DNA from: Liopterus haemorrhoidalis
Lineage: Eukaryota; Arthropoda; Insecta; Coleoptera; Dytiscidae
Direction of reading: 5' to 3'
Assembly (NCBI GenBank): GCA_963971575.1
Contig: OZ020611.1
Span: 59,367,381-59,431,380 of the forward strand
Length of the DNA stretch: 64,000 bases
Part shown: positions 46,601 to 56,675 of the stretch, piece after piece
How the letters are laid out: each line of letters begins with the position of its first letter
Numbering within the stretch: the stretch's first letter is position 1
Program-made: the position numbers and the translations under genes
Notes under the pieces: generated by a model
The model's database searches: none
Told to the model about the DNA's origin: nothing
What the model saw: the letters and a program-made list of their open reading frames with translations, nothing else

Positions 46601-46760
46601 GCCCTAAGAGATATTAAGTAATTCGTGAAATCACATTTCACCCCTTTTCATCCCTTAGGAGTGGAATTTCGAAAAATCCCTTCTTATTGGGTGCTTACAT
46701 CATGAAGGGAATGTAGTCTCCGAATTTCAAGTTTCTAGGCCCAGGGGTTCGGGCTGGGCG
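43640..46760. repeat. 291-bp tandem repeat array in the Helitron 5' region
   Basis: The landmark CACCCCGATTGTA then CACCCCTTTAGGGG recurs near 44312, 44731, 45022, 45321, 45612, 45903, 46194 and 46486. From 44731 on the spacing is 291 bp (once 299). Alternate units resemble each other most: the 45.66 and 46.24 kb units share GAAATTGGTGATTCGG, while the 45.37 and 45.96 kb units share GCAAACAGTAAATCGATATC, giving a 582-bp higher-order period. Each unit has two CCCC...GGGG inverted motifs. Apparent genes at 45725-45937 and 46307-46498 are the same repeat unit translated twice. Confidence 0.92.
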
Positions 46761-46767
46761 GTGATGA

Positions 46768-46820
46768 GTGAGTCAGTCAGTCAGTCAGTCAGTCAGGACA
46801 CTGCCTTTTATATTTATAGA
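46768..46820 (-). repeat. Helitron 5' terminus with GTCA microsatellite
   Basis: On the minus strand the 5' end TCTATAAATATAAAAGGCAG is followed by GTGTCCTGAC and then about six TGAC units and CATCACCGCCCAGCCC. The same order (AT-rich start, AAGGCAGTGTCCTGAC, TGAC run, CGCCCAGC) is familiar from insect Helitron 5' ends. Confidence 0.8.
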
Positions 46821-47021
46821 TTTTTAGAGAAAAGTGCCTAAAACCCGACCCAATTTTGTTTTATGATTTAAATAAAATAGAAAATAGTAAAAAAATATGT
46901 TTTAAAAGCATGTAGGTAATATTTACTTTATAATGTTATGCACCATTTACATTTTACTTTTAGAAAATATAATTAAAAATTAGTATAACAAAACATTATT
47001 TTCAAAAACTTTACACTTTGG

Positions 47022-47237
47022 TAGGGTGACCATTCGTCCCGCATTTTAACATTTTGTCCCGCAAAAGTCCCACATTGTCCCGCATTTTGGATTTGGGAGA
47101 TGAGGACCTTTTTTTTGCTCTTCATTTGGATTTGGGAGGTGAGAACCTTTTTTTTTTTGCTCTTCACTTGGATTTGGGAGATGAGGACCTTTTTTTGCTC
47201 CGTCCCGCATTGCTTTCTTAAGAAAATGGTCACCCTA
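47022..47237. mobile_element. hAT-type MITE with triplicated core
   Basis: It is flanked by a perfect 8-bp duplication CACTTTGG (47014-47021 and 47238-47245). Terminal inverted repeat TAGGGTGACCATT is perfect over 13 bp. The interior holds three tandem units of about 38 bp (GGATTTGGGAGATGAGGACC then a T run and GCTC) and repeated GTCCCGCA motifs. The overlapping small frames on both strands come from these units. Confidence 0.9.
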
Positions 47238-47507
47238 CACTTTGGCGATTTGAAAAATAGTTGCCGAAATCGCCCCCTTGTAAAAATAATCAAAATAACA
47301 CTAAACAAAATTAGAAAAAGGTATTAAATCAGAGAAAACATAATCTAGTTTCAAAGTATAAGTATAATATAACAATTACAGGTTTTAGTTTAAATTAAAA
47401 AAGATACAGAATGTATTAAAAAAAAAACACACAGAAGCGGTTTTGTGGGTAAACGATTTAATTCTGTTATAGATCAAAATTAAATCGTTTAGCGACAAAA
47501 ATGTACA

Positions 47508-47585
47508 CATCTTCTTTTTCCGAACAGCGTCAATAGCTCTAGTCATTTTAAACGGACTCCACTTTCTTCGATCAACTTTCCCCAT
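47508..47585 (-). pseudogene. pogo-like (psq-type HTH) transposase N-terminal scrap
   Basis: MGKVDRRKWSPFKMTRAIDA then VRKKKM resembles the very start of pogo/CENP-B-type transposases (RRxWSxxxMxxAIxAVxxGxM). The similarity stops after 26 residues, where one would expect the turn and second helix. Short match; it could also be an orphan exon end. Confidence 0.45.
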
Positions 47586-48223
47586 TATCCTAAGAATAAG
47601 AGAGCATAAGGGTACCGGTTTAGGCAACTGAAGGAGGTCTGGTTTGTGCGACTATAGCTAACATTTTGTTAACCCAGTAAATTTTTAACCAAACATCCAA
47701 ATGGTAAGGTTTAATGGTAAACATTAACCTTAAATCTTACCATTTAAGAATATATATACATAGGTCGAATGGCTTACCTGCCAATATATGGGAGAAATAA
47801 CGAAATATATAGCACAATGTAAAAACTTTTTTCTCTGTCAAAGTACATAAGGGCGACGTGTACGCTCCGCTACAGAGTGCTAGAAGCCAAAACTACTATT
47901 TACACTTGGTTCCGCTAATGTTCAAGAGAATGCAAAGCCAGGTGACCGGGGGTCCGCTTTAGGGGGGGAGGGGGTCCGGTTAGGGGTATTTTCCTCGAAA
48001 TAAATAAATAAAGAAGTGAATTATTATTACAAATATAAAAACTTCTACTAAATTTCTCTATTTACAATATTGACCGTTGTGTATCCTGCCATCGCTAAGT
48101 TTTCTTTTCAGGTTCCGTCAGTTCATCTTTCCTAGGTCTCGTCTTTTTCTTCTACCTCTTGGTGATATAACTTGTTTCGTCTTTTCAGTTCCCATTCGTC
48201 GTTTATTACAGTACCATCTAAGC
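47586..48223. other. Outer flank of the hAT nest, no gene
   Basis: Contains an imperfect inverted repeat at about 47697-47750 (AAATGGTAAG arms) and a GC-rich spot near 47940-47980 (GGGGGTCCGCTTTAGGGG). A pyrimidine-rich stretch at 48100-48220 encodes an Arg/Lys-rich minus-strand frame without recognisable family. ATCTAAGC at 48216-48223 is the left target duplication of the hAT. Confidence 0.4.
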
Positions 48224-49289
48224 CAGTGTTTCTCAACCTTTTCTGGCATGGGACCCCCCCCCCAAATAACTTAAATATTGTCTGCGGCCCCCTATATATA
48301 TATATATATATATATAATTATTTTATTTATTGTACCAGTACAGCAAATATTTTTAAGAGCAGGTTCTAACTTATAAATTGTTATTGCTATACCAATATAA
48401 TTTAATATTCATTTAGTCAATAATCGGGATTTATGAAAATGATTTAAAAAATAGTTTTGTTTCTCTAGTTATAGCCGATAGTGTATGCATGTATGTGTTT
48501 CTATATTGTCCATAGAAGCACATTCTACATAACAGTGACTTACATTATAAAATTAACAAAAATTTCTACAAATACCTTTCCAGTCGCTCTAATTTTGGTC
48601 TGCATGGAGTCCAAACACTAGTCCACACTATAACAAACTATTTCAAATATTTTCTGCACTTTTATCACTTAAAAATAACTAAAAACGTCAGAAAAAAATT
48701 AAGACGCCACTTGCAAAAATCACGTATCACTACATATCAAGATGGTTAACCCTGATAAAGCTCATTAAGGAATATGGTCATTAACAATTAATAAATAAGG
48801 AACAGAATTGCTTAAAATAATTCCTTATGAGAATAAACAGATATATTAATATTTTATCAATAGTATACAGGTGGTTGAAATTGAACTACCGGACCCAATA
48901 CACTATTTTTTTATCATAGAAGATGAGGTATAACGTTAAATTGGGAAGTTACTTGGTACTACATGATCTAAAATAGTTTATATTTTGTTACTTTGTATCT
49001 TTATATAAATAGTTATACATTTTGATTGAGGATTTATTAAAATTTCAGAGCTATAGCATTGGAGACACGGCCTATATGGTAAAATGGGAGGACAGAGGTG
49101 ATAATAGGATGACTTTTGGGCTATCAATGATAATTCTGAGATCTGAGATCTCAGAAAGGGATGAAAATTACTATTGGAAGTATAATGGAGTTATCTCTCG
49201 AGAATTGTATACAGGTTAATGTTTTTAAATACGGGTTCATTTGGAGGGCTAAGGTGTCCGCCCCCGGGCATTATGACCTTAAGGCCCGG

Positions 49290-49520
49290 TCTTTCCACCT
49301 TCATTTAAACCACTAGGTAACTATCCGACAGATAATGTTATCTGGAACTTTATCTTCTGAATAAATGTCACTACCAAGCCGTGACTTCAATACATCAGTC
49401 TCATTATCCGTTAGATAACTATCCGATAGATACATTTGTATTGAAAGACGGGATGACATTTATTCAGCACAGAAAGTATCATATAACCTTATCTGTCAGA
49501 TAGTTACCTGAAGCAGTGTT
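49290..49520. mobile_element. MITE-like inverted repeat with 60-bp arms
   Basis: AGGTAACTATCCGACAGATA at about 49314 and the following 45 bp (through CTGAATAAATGTCA) recur in inverse at about 49448-49512 with a few mismatches. GGCCCGGTC and CCGCCGGTCC lie near the outer ends. No coding sequence; target duplication not fixed. Confidence 0.6.
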
Positions 49521-51674
49521 ACCCAACCGCCGGTCCTGTATATATATATCTAGAAAGGGGGAGCGAGGGAGGGATCTCAAGGTGTATCAAGATAGAGGAA
49601 ACACGATTTTTCTCGAAAAGACGATGTGTGAGCAAGTTGGGAAAAAAATTTGGCGACCAGAGTTTACCAAAATAATTGGATGGTAGTATTTAAATTTTCG
49701 GAATAAACCGGAAGTACAGGATATCAAGGACAACTTCAATTTTTTATATAGGAACGTATGGCGTGTTTGGTATAATTGGATAAAACTTTTGAAAAAAAAC
49801 AACCTTTTTTTTTATTAAATTTTAACGGATACATCAACTACATTGGTTATTAGTATCCCGGGACGTTAGAATACAAAATTTTTGATTTATTTACATTAAG
49901 TACATAGTTTTACATAGATAGGTAATTAGATAGGTAATAGATACATAATTTTACATTGATTGATATATATTGTGTTGCATTTGGTAAAGATTAATTAAAG
50001 ATTTATATTTCATTTTTGAGTTCTGTGTCCTCCAGATATTTTAGTATTCGGGCAGTTGTTTCCAACTTGTTGGATAGCGCTTCTGTCACTGTGTCTGGTA
50101 GATTATGTCGTCTTCTCTCTCGGTTGTACTGTGGGTAGACGATAAGTACACGTTCCACTGTGAGGTGTATGTTGCAGGTACTGCATTTAATAGGGTCAGT
50201 TTTCTGTAATATGAATTAGTGTGTTAGTCCAGTATGACCTATTCTCAGCCTGGTTAAGATTATTTGGTCTCTTCTATTGTTAACTGTTTACCATTTTCTT
50301 GTATCCTGTTTTATATTTCTTAATTTATTGTTTCGGGTCTGGCGCCAGTCTTCGTGCCATTCTTCTAATACTGTACGAGTTAGTAGGTTCTTAATGTCAT
50401 ATTGTGGAATCTGTAGGTTTATTTGCGGTGTGTTAATTGCAAGTTTGGCTGCTCTGTCTACTTTTTCATTGCCCTCGATTCCGGAATGAGATGGGATCCA
50501 CAATATTATTATTTCTTTGTCAGTTCTAATAATGTTGTGCATCGTGTCCTGGATTTTCTGGATTAGACTGTTTTTAGTATACAGTTTCTTCAAGCTATCA
50601 ATTGAGCTTGACGAGTCAGTTATTATGAGAAATTTCTTGTTATTTTCATTATTTTGTATTTGTTTGATAGCCTGAAAAATGCTGTATACTTCTGCAGTAA
50701 ACACACTTGTTGTCGGGGGTAGGTGGTATTGATGGATTTTCCCCTCTATCAGTAGTGCTGCACCAGTTTTGTTATTTATCTTCGACCCATCGGTGTAGAT
50801 AGCTAGGTGTTGTTGAAATTTGTCCATAATTTTCAAGAACTTTTGTTTGTACGTTTCAGGACTAGTAAGCTGTTTTGTTAACTTGCTTAGCTCCGTATTG
50901 TATTCAGGTGATTCTAGTATCCATGGCGGAATATTGTTAAAACTGTGTTGTTCTATGTTTGTGAGAGTCACGTTTGATTTATGTAGGTATCTGTTAACTT
51001 CTTCCTGTAGGCCTGAAGGGCTAGGTATGCGTAGGTGGTTATTATGTTTTTGAAAAAGATTTGAATAGGTCGGTATGTTAGGATCTGTGGCTACTTTTGA
51101 AATATAGGACATGGCTAGTTTGGTTCTTCTGTATTGAAGTGGTATTTGACCGGATTCGACAAGGATACTTTTTACAGGACTTGTTCTGAACAACTTGCAC
51201 CTGTGGACAGACGGACTGCTAAATTTTGAATTGCTTCTAGGGTTTTTAAATGACTTTTTTTGGCATTTCCGTAAGCGATGCTGCCATAATCTAATTTCGA
51301 TTGAATCATTGCCTCGAATATTTGTAGTAAGGTTTCTCGTTGTGCACCCCATTTATGATGGTGTAATATTTTTAGTATATTTATTCGTTGCATACATTCT
51401 GTTTTAAGCTTTTTTATATGTGATTTCCATGTAAGTTTTTTATCGAAGGTTACCCCCAAAAATTTTATTTCATTAACATAATTAATATGGTTGTTATTTA
51501 TTTTTAATTTTGGATTAAAGCTGTAATGTTTTCTTGAGAAGTTTATCGCTTTTGTTTTTGCTTCAGAAAACTGAAATCCAATGATTTTGCACCATTTTTC
51601 TAGTTTTGTTATGGTATTTTGTAGCTGGAACTTGATTCTGTGGATGCTGTGATTATTTTTGCCTCTACAATATA

Positions 51675-52588
51675 CAAGATGTCTCAAAAGAAATTTTATA
51701 TTTAGTGGATCGATTAAAAAAAAAGTAAGCCGTATATAGAAAAAATGTTTATTAATTATTAAAATACACTTTTTGGGAATTTATTTCTTAAATAAATATC
51801 GTCTAAATGTAGACCCTCGCGTTCTCGGCACTCATTTAATCGAACAGTAAAATTACTTATGACGTCTCGGCAGGTGGACTTAGGGATGGCTGCCATTTCG
51901 TGACGGATATTTTCTTTCAAATGCGCCAGTGAAGTCGGTTTATTGGCGTAAACTTTAGATTTAAGATAACCCCATAGGAAAAAGTCCATAGGGGTTAAAT
52001 CTGGACTGCGTGGAGGCCAATTTATGTCACCTCTCCGGGAGATCAATTTGCCTGACAATTAAGCCTCTGACTGGCATCTTGGGGCTTTAATTCTTGCACC
52101 AATTGAATTTTGTAGGGGTGCAGCTTTAGGTCTTTGTGCATAATGCGATGTAATGATGATCTATGCACATTTAAAGCACTTTCGCGCTTCCGAATTGAAA
52201 GGTTCGGGTCGTCACGAACAGACTGATTAACATTCTCCACGTTTTCTACCGTTCTTGATGACCTAGGTCGCCCGGATTTTGATTTATCCAGCGTTGTACC
52301 AGTCTCTTCAAACTTTTTAACCCAATGTCGAATGAGAGGAATGCTTGGCGCATCATTTAAGTGGCGAAAACCTCGAATACTGCAGAATTTTCTACGCGCT
52401 ACAGTCGCCGAATCACCGTTTTATTAAAACTCTCGCACGCATAACGCGCGGTCTGCTCCCGAGAAACGCTCCATAGCGACTGAATTCCCAAGAGCCAGGC
52501 TACCGATTGACATAACCCCCGCGCCCCTCGGATACGTTGCGTTCACGCAGTAAGCTAAATAAATATAAATTTCTTTTGACACACCTTG
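51675..52588 (-). mobile_element. Internally deleted DD41D element inside the LINE
   Basis: 914 bp, flanked by TA on both sides (51673-51674 and 52589-52590). Same ends as the complete element at 5197-6506 (CAAGATGTCTCAAAAG at one end and CAAGGTGTGTCAAAAG at the other, one change each). It equals the complete copy minus about 396 bp (positions 5731-6126 there). Removing it and one TA restores the LINE reading frame exactly, so the insertion came after the LINE was in place and the flanks have not changed length since. Confidence 0.94.
51759..52474 (-). pseudogene. DD41D transposase with catalytic core deleted
   Basis: It begins MERFSGADRALCVREF at 52474 and frameshifts near 52424, where the complete copy has YKNCDSATVARRKF. 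It continues ENVNQSVRDDPNLSIRK and HPYKIQLVQELKPQDASQR, then jumps to LISRRGDINWPPRSPDLTPM and the normal C-terminus. The deletion removes the first and second catalytic aspartates and keeps only the third (MDFFLWG). Clearly non-functional, and very similar to the intact copy outside the deletion. Confidence 0.92.
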
Positions 52589-54589
52589 TATAACCAAGTC
52601 GTCTGCATATAAGCAGGCTTTTACAGGATATGATATTTTCTTTGCTATGCTGTTTATTGCCAGCAGAAAGAGGGATACACTTAGAATCTCTCCTTGAGGA
52701 ATACCACTGTGTTGTCTTCTCTTTCTTGATAAACACCCGTTGCTTTTGACCTCGAAGTCTCTGCCGGAGAGAAAGTTTTTAGTATAATGTAGTATGTTAC
52801 CATCTAATTCTGCTCCTTTCATGGATTTCTATATGTGGTATTTCCAGGTCATATCGTATGCCTTTTGTAGGTCGAAAAATATGGCGATTATATTTTGATT
52901 GTTTTTAAATGACTTTTTTATTTCTGACTGCAGGCTTATAATATGATCAGTGGTGGAACGTCCTTGCCGGAAGCCACATTGTATATTGTTTAATATATTA
53001 TTTTTCTCCAAGTGCCACATTAATCTTTTGTTTACCATTTTTTGCATAATTTTGCTTAGTACATTCGACAACGAGATAGGGCGGTAGCTGTTAGGTTCGG
53101 TTTTGTTCTTGTCAGGTTTCAGCAGTGGAATTGTAGTTACTAGTCTCCATTGGTCTGGGTATTTTTGGTATTTCCATATGAAATTATAAATTTTCAGTAG
53201 ATATGAAATACTTCCAGTTGGTAAATTTTTAATCATTTCAGCCGGTATCCCATCTGGTCCTGGGCTTTTGTTATTTTTCAATTCCTTGATGGCATGTTGC
53301 AGTTCTTGTAAAGTAAATAGATTATTTATTTCTTTGTTGTCCGCTTCTATTTGAAGGCCTTCATTGTCTCTTTCTGTTTTATACATTCTAAATTGCATGT
53401 CATAATTTTCATCGCTGGAATTATATTGAAAATGTTCGGCAAAAGTATTCGTAATTTCTTCAGGTGTTTGATTTATTTTCCCATGGTTAATTAGTAGAGA
53501 TGTTTCTTGTATGTGGCCCTTTCCTTTGATTTTCCGGATTTTTGGCCATAGTTTTTGGGGAGGCGTACTGGGGTTTATTTCCGAGACAAAGTCTTGCCAT
53601 GACTTCTTCTTACTTTCTAGGATGGTTCTTCTCGCACATGCTTTAGCCTTTTTAAGCTCAATTACATTTTCTAGTGTTGAGTGTTTCTTATATGTATTTA
53701 AGGCCTTTTTTTGAATTTTTATTGCTTTTGAGCAGGAGACGTTCCACCATGGGTTCAGATTTTTATAGTGCTTTGTTGTTTTTGCACTCATTGATTGGTT
53801 TGCTGCATTTGTGATATGGGAGACAAATTCATCAACCACATTGTTTATGTCTTCATCTTCTTCAGAAATATCTGTACTTATTAATCTGCAATTTTCTGCA
53901 AATTTTTCCCAGTTTCCGTCTTTAATTTTCCAGCGAGTAATTGGTTCCAGCAAAGTTGTTGTTTCTGGAAAGGCAATTTTGATGGGAAAATGTCCACCAC
54001 CCTGTGCGTGTGACAGCACTGTCCAAGTTAGATTTGGTGCTAATACTGGGTCACAAATGGAGAGGTCTATTACCGAGAAGTTTCCTGTTCTTATGCATAG
54101 ATATGTTTCGGAGTTGTCGTTTAGCAATATTTTGTTATCGTCTAACAAAGACTCTATTAATTTACCTCTTTTGTCGGTTCGTTTAGATCCCCATAAAATA
54201 TTATGACTGTTGAAGTCTCCTACTATTAAAACGGTGATGGCAGTTGTTGAATTAAATTTTCCAGTTGTATTTTTGTTGTTTTGTGTTTTGGGGGTAGGTA
54301 TAAATTACATATTGTAATTTTACCTATATTTGGTACGTAGCTGATAATAGCAACTGCTTCTAGATCCGATTGTAACGGTATTTGCTCGGCGTGATGTCGG
54401 TTGTCTACAAATGTGATTACACCACCACTTGCTATATTAGCATTAGCTCTATCTTTTCTAAACGAGTTGTAGCCTGTTAGTTTTGCCTTTTGATTTTCTA
54501 ATAGTAGAGATTCTTGTAAACATAAATATTGGGCTTGCGTTACAGTTGTCAAATATTGAATTTCTGGAAGATGGGAAAAGAACCCGTTA

Positions 54590-55848
54590 CTATTCCATTG
54601 AAGCAGAGACATTTTGTGATAGTTCGGGGGTTACTTCATTTTCCTCTTTGTTACTCAGGTCTTCTTTCTCTTGTGCAATTTGCGCATTGATCTTTTTAGT
54701 TAATCTCGTAATCCTGTTTTTGATTGACGCATTTTTAAGATTGGTATGGATGTTTTTCAATGTTGAAAGGAGTTTACTATTGTCTTTCGTATATCCTCTG
54801 GGTACGCTTAGTGGATCATTTGATCCATGTACGTTTTCAATAAGGTCCACTAGTTGCTCGTATGAAACGTATTTCTCTTTAGAGTTTTTTTTTTTTCTAT
54901 TATGTTCTTAATTGGAAATAACATTTATTTCATATCAGGTATGCTTGAGATACTTTCAAGACTTTCAGATCTTTTGGGTTTCTTTAGTTTATTTTTCTTT
55001 TTATCTTTTTGTGATTTTTGAGGCGAGTCTTCTGTCTCAGTATCTTCCGTGTCTTCGTTGGTTTCACCAGTCAGTTCTGAATTGTCTTCAATACTACTAT
55101 TTGCTTGCCTTTTATTTTCATTTGTGTTCTCGCTTTCATTAGATTTGTTTTCAATTAGGGTTGGATTATTTTGGTTTTCTATAGTTTGGATTGGCTGTTT
55201 CTTGGGACAGGTAAGTGAAGTATGTCCAATCTGTTTACAGATGAAACAAGAAGTGTCAGTCGTCAAAAATAGTCTGTAATTTGTACCTTCATACTCGATG
55301 TCCAAGCTAGACGGCACGGGCTGTTCATCATTATCATTAATATATATTTGCCGTCTGAAACTTAGAATGTGGCTATATTCCGGTTCGTGCATACCTGCCC
55401 TTAGGAAGGACATAGGAGAGACTGTTTTAACATGGTTGGATTTTAATTCTCTTTCAATAAGGATGTGTGGTATAGTTGGACATACATTTGATATAATCAG
55501 TCGTTTAGCAGGGTTGATTAGTCGTCTAATTTCCGTTTGGTGATATTTTATTGTAATTGTACTATGTTGCTCTATAATTGTTTCAACTAAGTCTTTTTTT
55601 GACAGGTATATGCATATCCGTTGGTTAGATATCTTTGAGGCAAAAATAATATTTTTAGGTCCAACAATATTGCCTATTGCTAGTACCAAGTCTTTTTTAG
55701 TGAAGTTGTCAATACTGTGTATGACTATAGCTTGGTCTTTTTTGGGGAAGACAATATTGTTGGTTTTCGTCACATTAGAGTAAGATCTGATTTGGGTATT
55801 GTTCATTATTTGGGTGTTAGAAACGTTTGAACTGTTTGAGGTATTCAT
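54590..55848 (-). pseudogene. I-like LINE ORF1 (RNA-binding, zinc knuckle)
   Basis: ATG 55848 opens a 307-codon frame. After a variable N-terminus comes an RRM-like region (VIHSIDNFTKKDLVLAIG onward), then RLIISNVCPTIPHILIEREL and HILSFRRQIYI, then a CCHC zinc knuckle CFICKQIGHTSLTC near residue 205, then an acidic/lysine-rich tail ending at a stop at 54925. The usual C-terminal block continues in another frame from about 54880 (EQLVDLIENVHGSNDPLSVP, RITRLTKKINAQ) to 54590, so a stop plus a frameshift at a 12-base homopolymer (54885-54896) separates it. The protein would coat the element RNA. The gag-like layout is typical of I-group ORF1. Confidence 0.85.
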
Positions 55849-56675
55849 TTTTATTAATTTGACTGTAATTTAAAGTTGCCGCCTTTTAAATAGACAGATT
55901 GTAGAGCTGGTGATTCCAAGTTAGTGACATTGTTCGCCACTTATGTAGTTGCAAAAACGTGCAGAGAACTGCAAGCAGCAGTCTCTGACTTTGTTTTTAG
56001 CAGATAGCGGGCGCTAATTTGTAATTCGCCGGCGTGCGTTCAGAGATTTTTTATTTGGTTATAGCTTAATAATTATATGGAAAGGTGAATTATGAAAAGA
56101 ATAACAATGGATATATAAGTGAAGTGATGATTATAGTGAAATCTATTTTAATTAGGTAAGAAGAACAAATATTACCTTATTTTAGACAATTTCACAAAAA
56201 CTCGTTGGATGCACTAATAGTCACGTGACTCTCGGCTGAAAATCAAAACAACCTTTACATAAACATGTTTTTAATATCTGTTACGATTACCTATAATGGC
56301 TTGCAAGTATTTTTATTTACAAGTGTTCCATTGTTCCAAGTTGCTTGCCATTTTGAACACTTTCGCATCCTTACTCTTTAGCTAACAGTAGCTCGCAGCA
56401 TAACAAAAAATATTGCAAGTTCAAGTCGTACCTACTTGAAAGTACTTGAAGTACTTCCAACGCGAACCAATTTAATTAGTTGTCAAAATAAGTATAATTT
56501 ATTTTATTTAAGTTTAAAAGGTATATTTTAATGAATATAAATGTCATACATTTATGAATATATCTTACAAAATTGAGCGTTTTTCTATTCTAATTTCATG
56601 CTTCGATTATATATGACCTCGCGGCCCCCCGACGAAGCTTTCACGGCCCCCTGGTTGAGAAACGCTGATCTAAGC

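Larger units (their letters stand above)
36591..46820 (-). mobile_element. Complete autonomous-looking Helitron, 10.2 kb
   Basis: The element lies on the minus strand. Its 5' end is TCTATAAATATAAAAGGCAG (46820 leftward), preceded by A. Its 3' end is TTTTCAGCTAG (ending 36591), followed by T. Helitrons insert between A and T, start TC and end CTRR, so both termini fit exactly. About 10 nt before the CTAG is a hairpin (CCGTAGC and GCACGG with one bulged A and a GAA loop), the usual Helitron terminator. There are no inverted repeats and no target duplication, as expected. Inside, from 5' to 3', are a GTCA microsatellite, a 291-bp repeat array, a short degenerate repeat zone, one RepHel gene and a duplicated 3' terminus. 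Intact ends plus an intact gene make it a candidate for a recently active copy. Confidence 0.9.
50003..54612 (-). pseudogene. I-like LINE ORF2: endonuclease, RT, RNase H
   Basis: ATG 54612 opens MSLLQWNSNGFFSHLPEI and LCLQESLL, the APE endonuclease N-terminus. A frameshift near 54220 precedes its C-terminal half (IDLSICDPVLAPNLTW, SHAQGGGHFPI). The RT has NNKSPGPDGIPAEMI, YRPISLSNVLSKIMQK, CGFRQGRSTTDHI, FFDLQKAYD, SGIPQGEILS and LYADDLVI. One in-frame TAG stands at 52829-52831. Directly after YADDLVI the DD41D element interrupts; the frame resumes YCRGKNNHSI at 51672. A frameshift near 51190 leads to RNase H (YTDGSKIN, AEVYS, ITDSSSS, EKVDRAAKLA; all four acidic residues kept). A further frameshift near 50280 precedes the C-terminal finger, where CSTC is kept but the H and last C are changed. 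The start overlaps the ORF1 end by about 23 nt. Confidence 0.9.
49808..56244 (-). mobile_element. I-like non-LTR retrotransposon (LINE)
   Basis: Oriented on the minus strand with a poly-A-like 3' end at 49808 and a 5' end at about 56244. A 12-bp target duplication AAAACAACCTTT flanks it (49796-49807 and 56245-56256). From 5' to 3' it has an untranslated leader of about 395 bp, ORF1, ORF2 with endonuclease, RT and RNase H, and a 3' tail of about 195 bp. Subtracting the 914-bp DD41D insert gives about 5.5 kb, so it is nearly or fully full length. ORF1 plus APE, RT and RNase H in ORF2 points to the I group (I, Nimb, Loa and relatives). Frame breaks make it inactive. Confidence 0.88.
48224..56667. 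mobile_element. hAT element carrying nested insertions
   Basis: The ends CAGTGTTTCTCAACC and the inverse of CAGCGTTTCTCAACC (14 of 15 matching) are flanked by a perfect 8-bp duplication ATCTAAGC (48216-48223 and 56668-56675). Subterminal GCGGCCCCC motifs occur near both ends. Removing the LINE at 49808-56244 and one copy of its duplication leaves about 2.0 kb without any hAT transposase frame, so it is non-autonomous. It also includes a small MITE at 49290-49520. Confidence 0.9.

Noticed and set aside
43640..46760. CRISPR-like array
   Set aside because: Units are about 291 bp and similar along their whole length with no constant short repeat and unique spacers; it is a tandem satellite-like repeat inside a eukaryotic Helitron.
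48100..48220. Basic-rich frame on the minus strand outside the hAT as a host exon
   Set aside because: Arg/Lys-rich because the DNA is pyrimidine-rich on the plus strand; contains stops and no known motif.
50820..51053. Plus-strand frames opposite the LINE (also 53511-53714, 53811-54206, 54483-54911, 55049-55543)
   Set aside because: All are complements of the LINE coding frames and lack any motif.
52424..52822. A 132-codon fusion of RT with DD41D transposase as a novel chimeric gene
   Set aside because: The join is simply read-through from the interrupted LINE into the inserted element's end and then its N-terminal frame; it closes at a frameshift.
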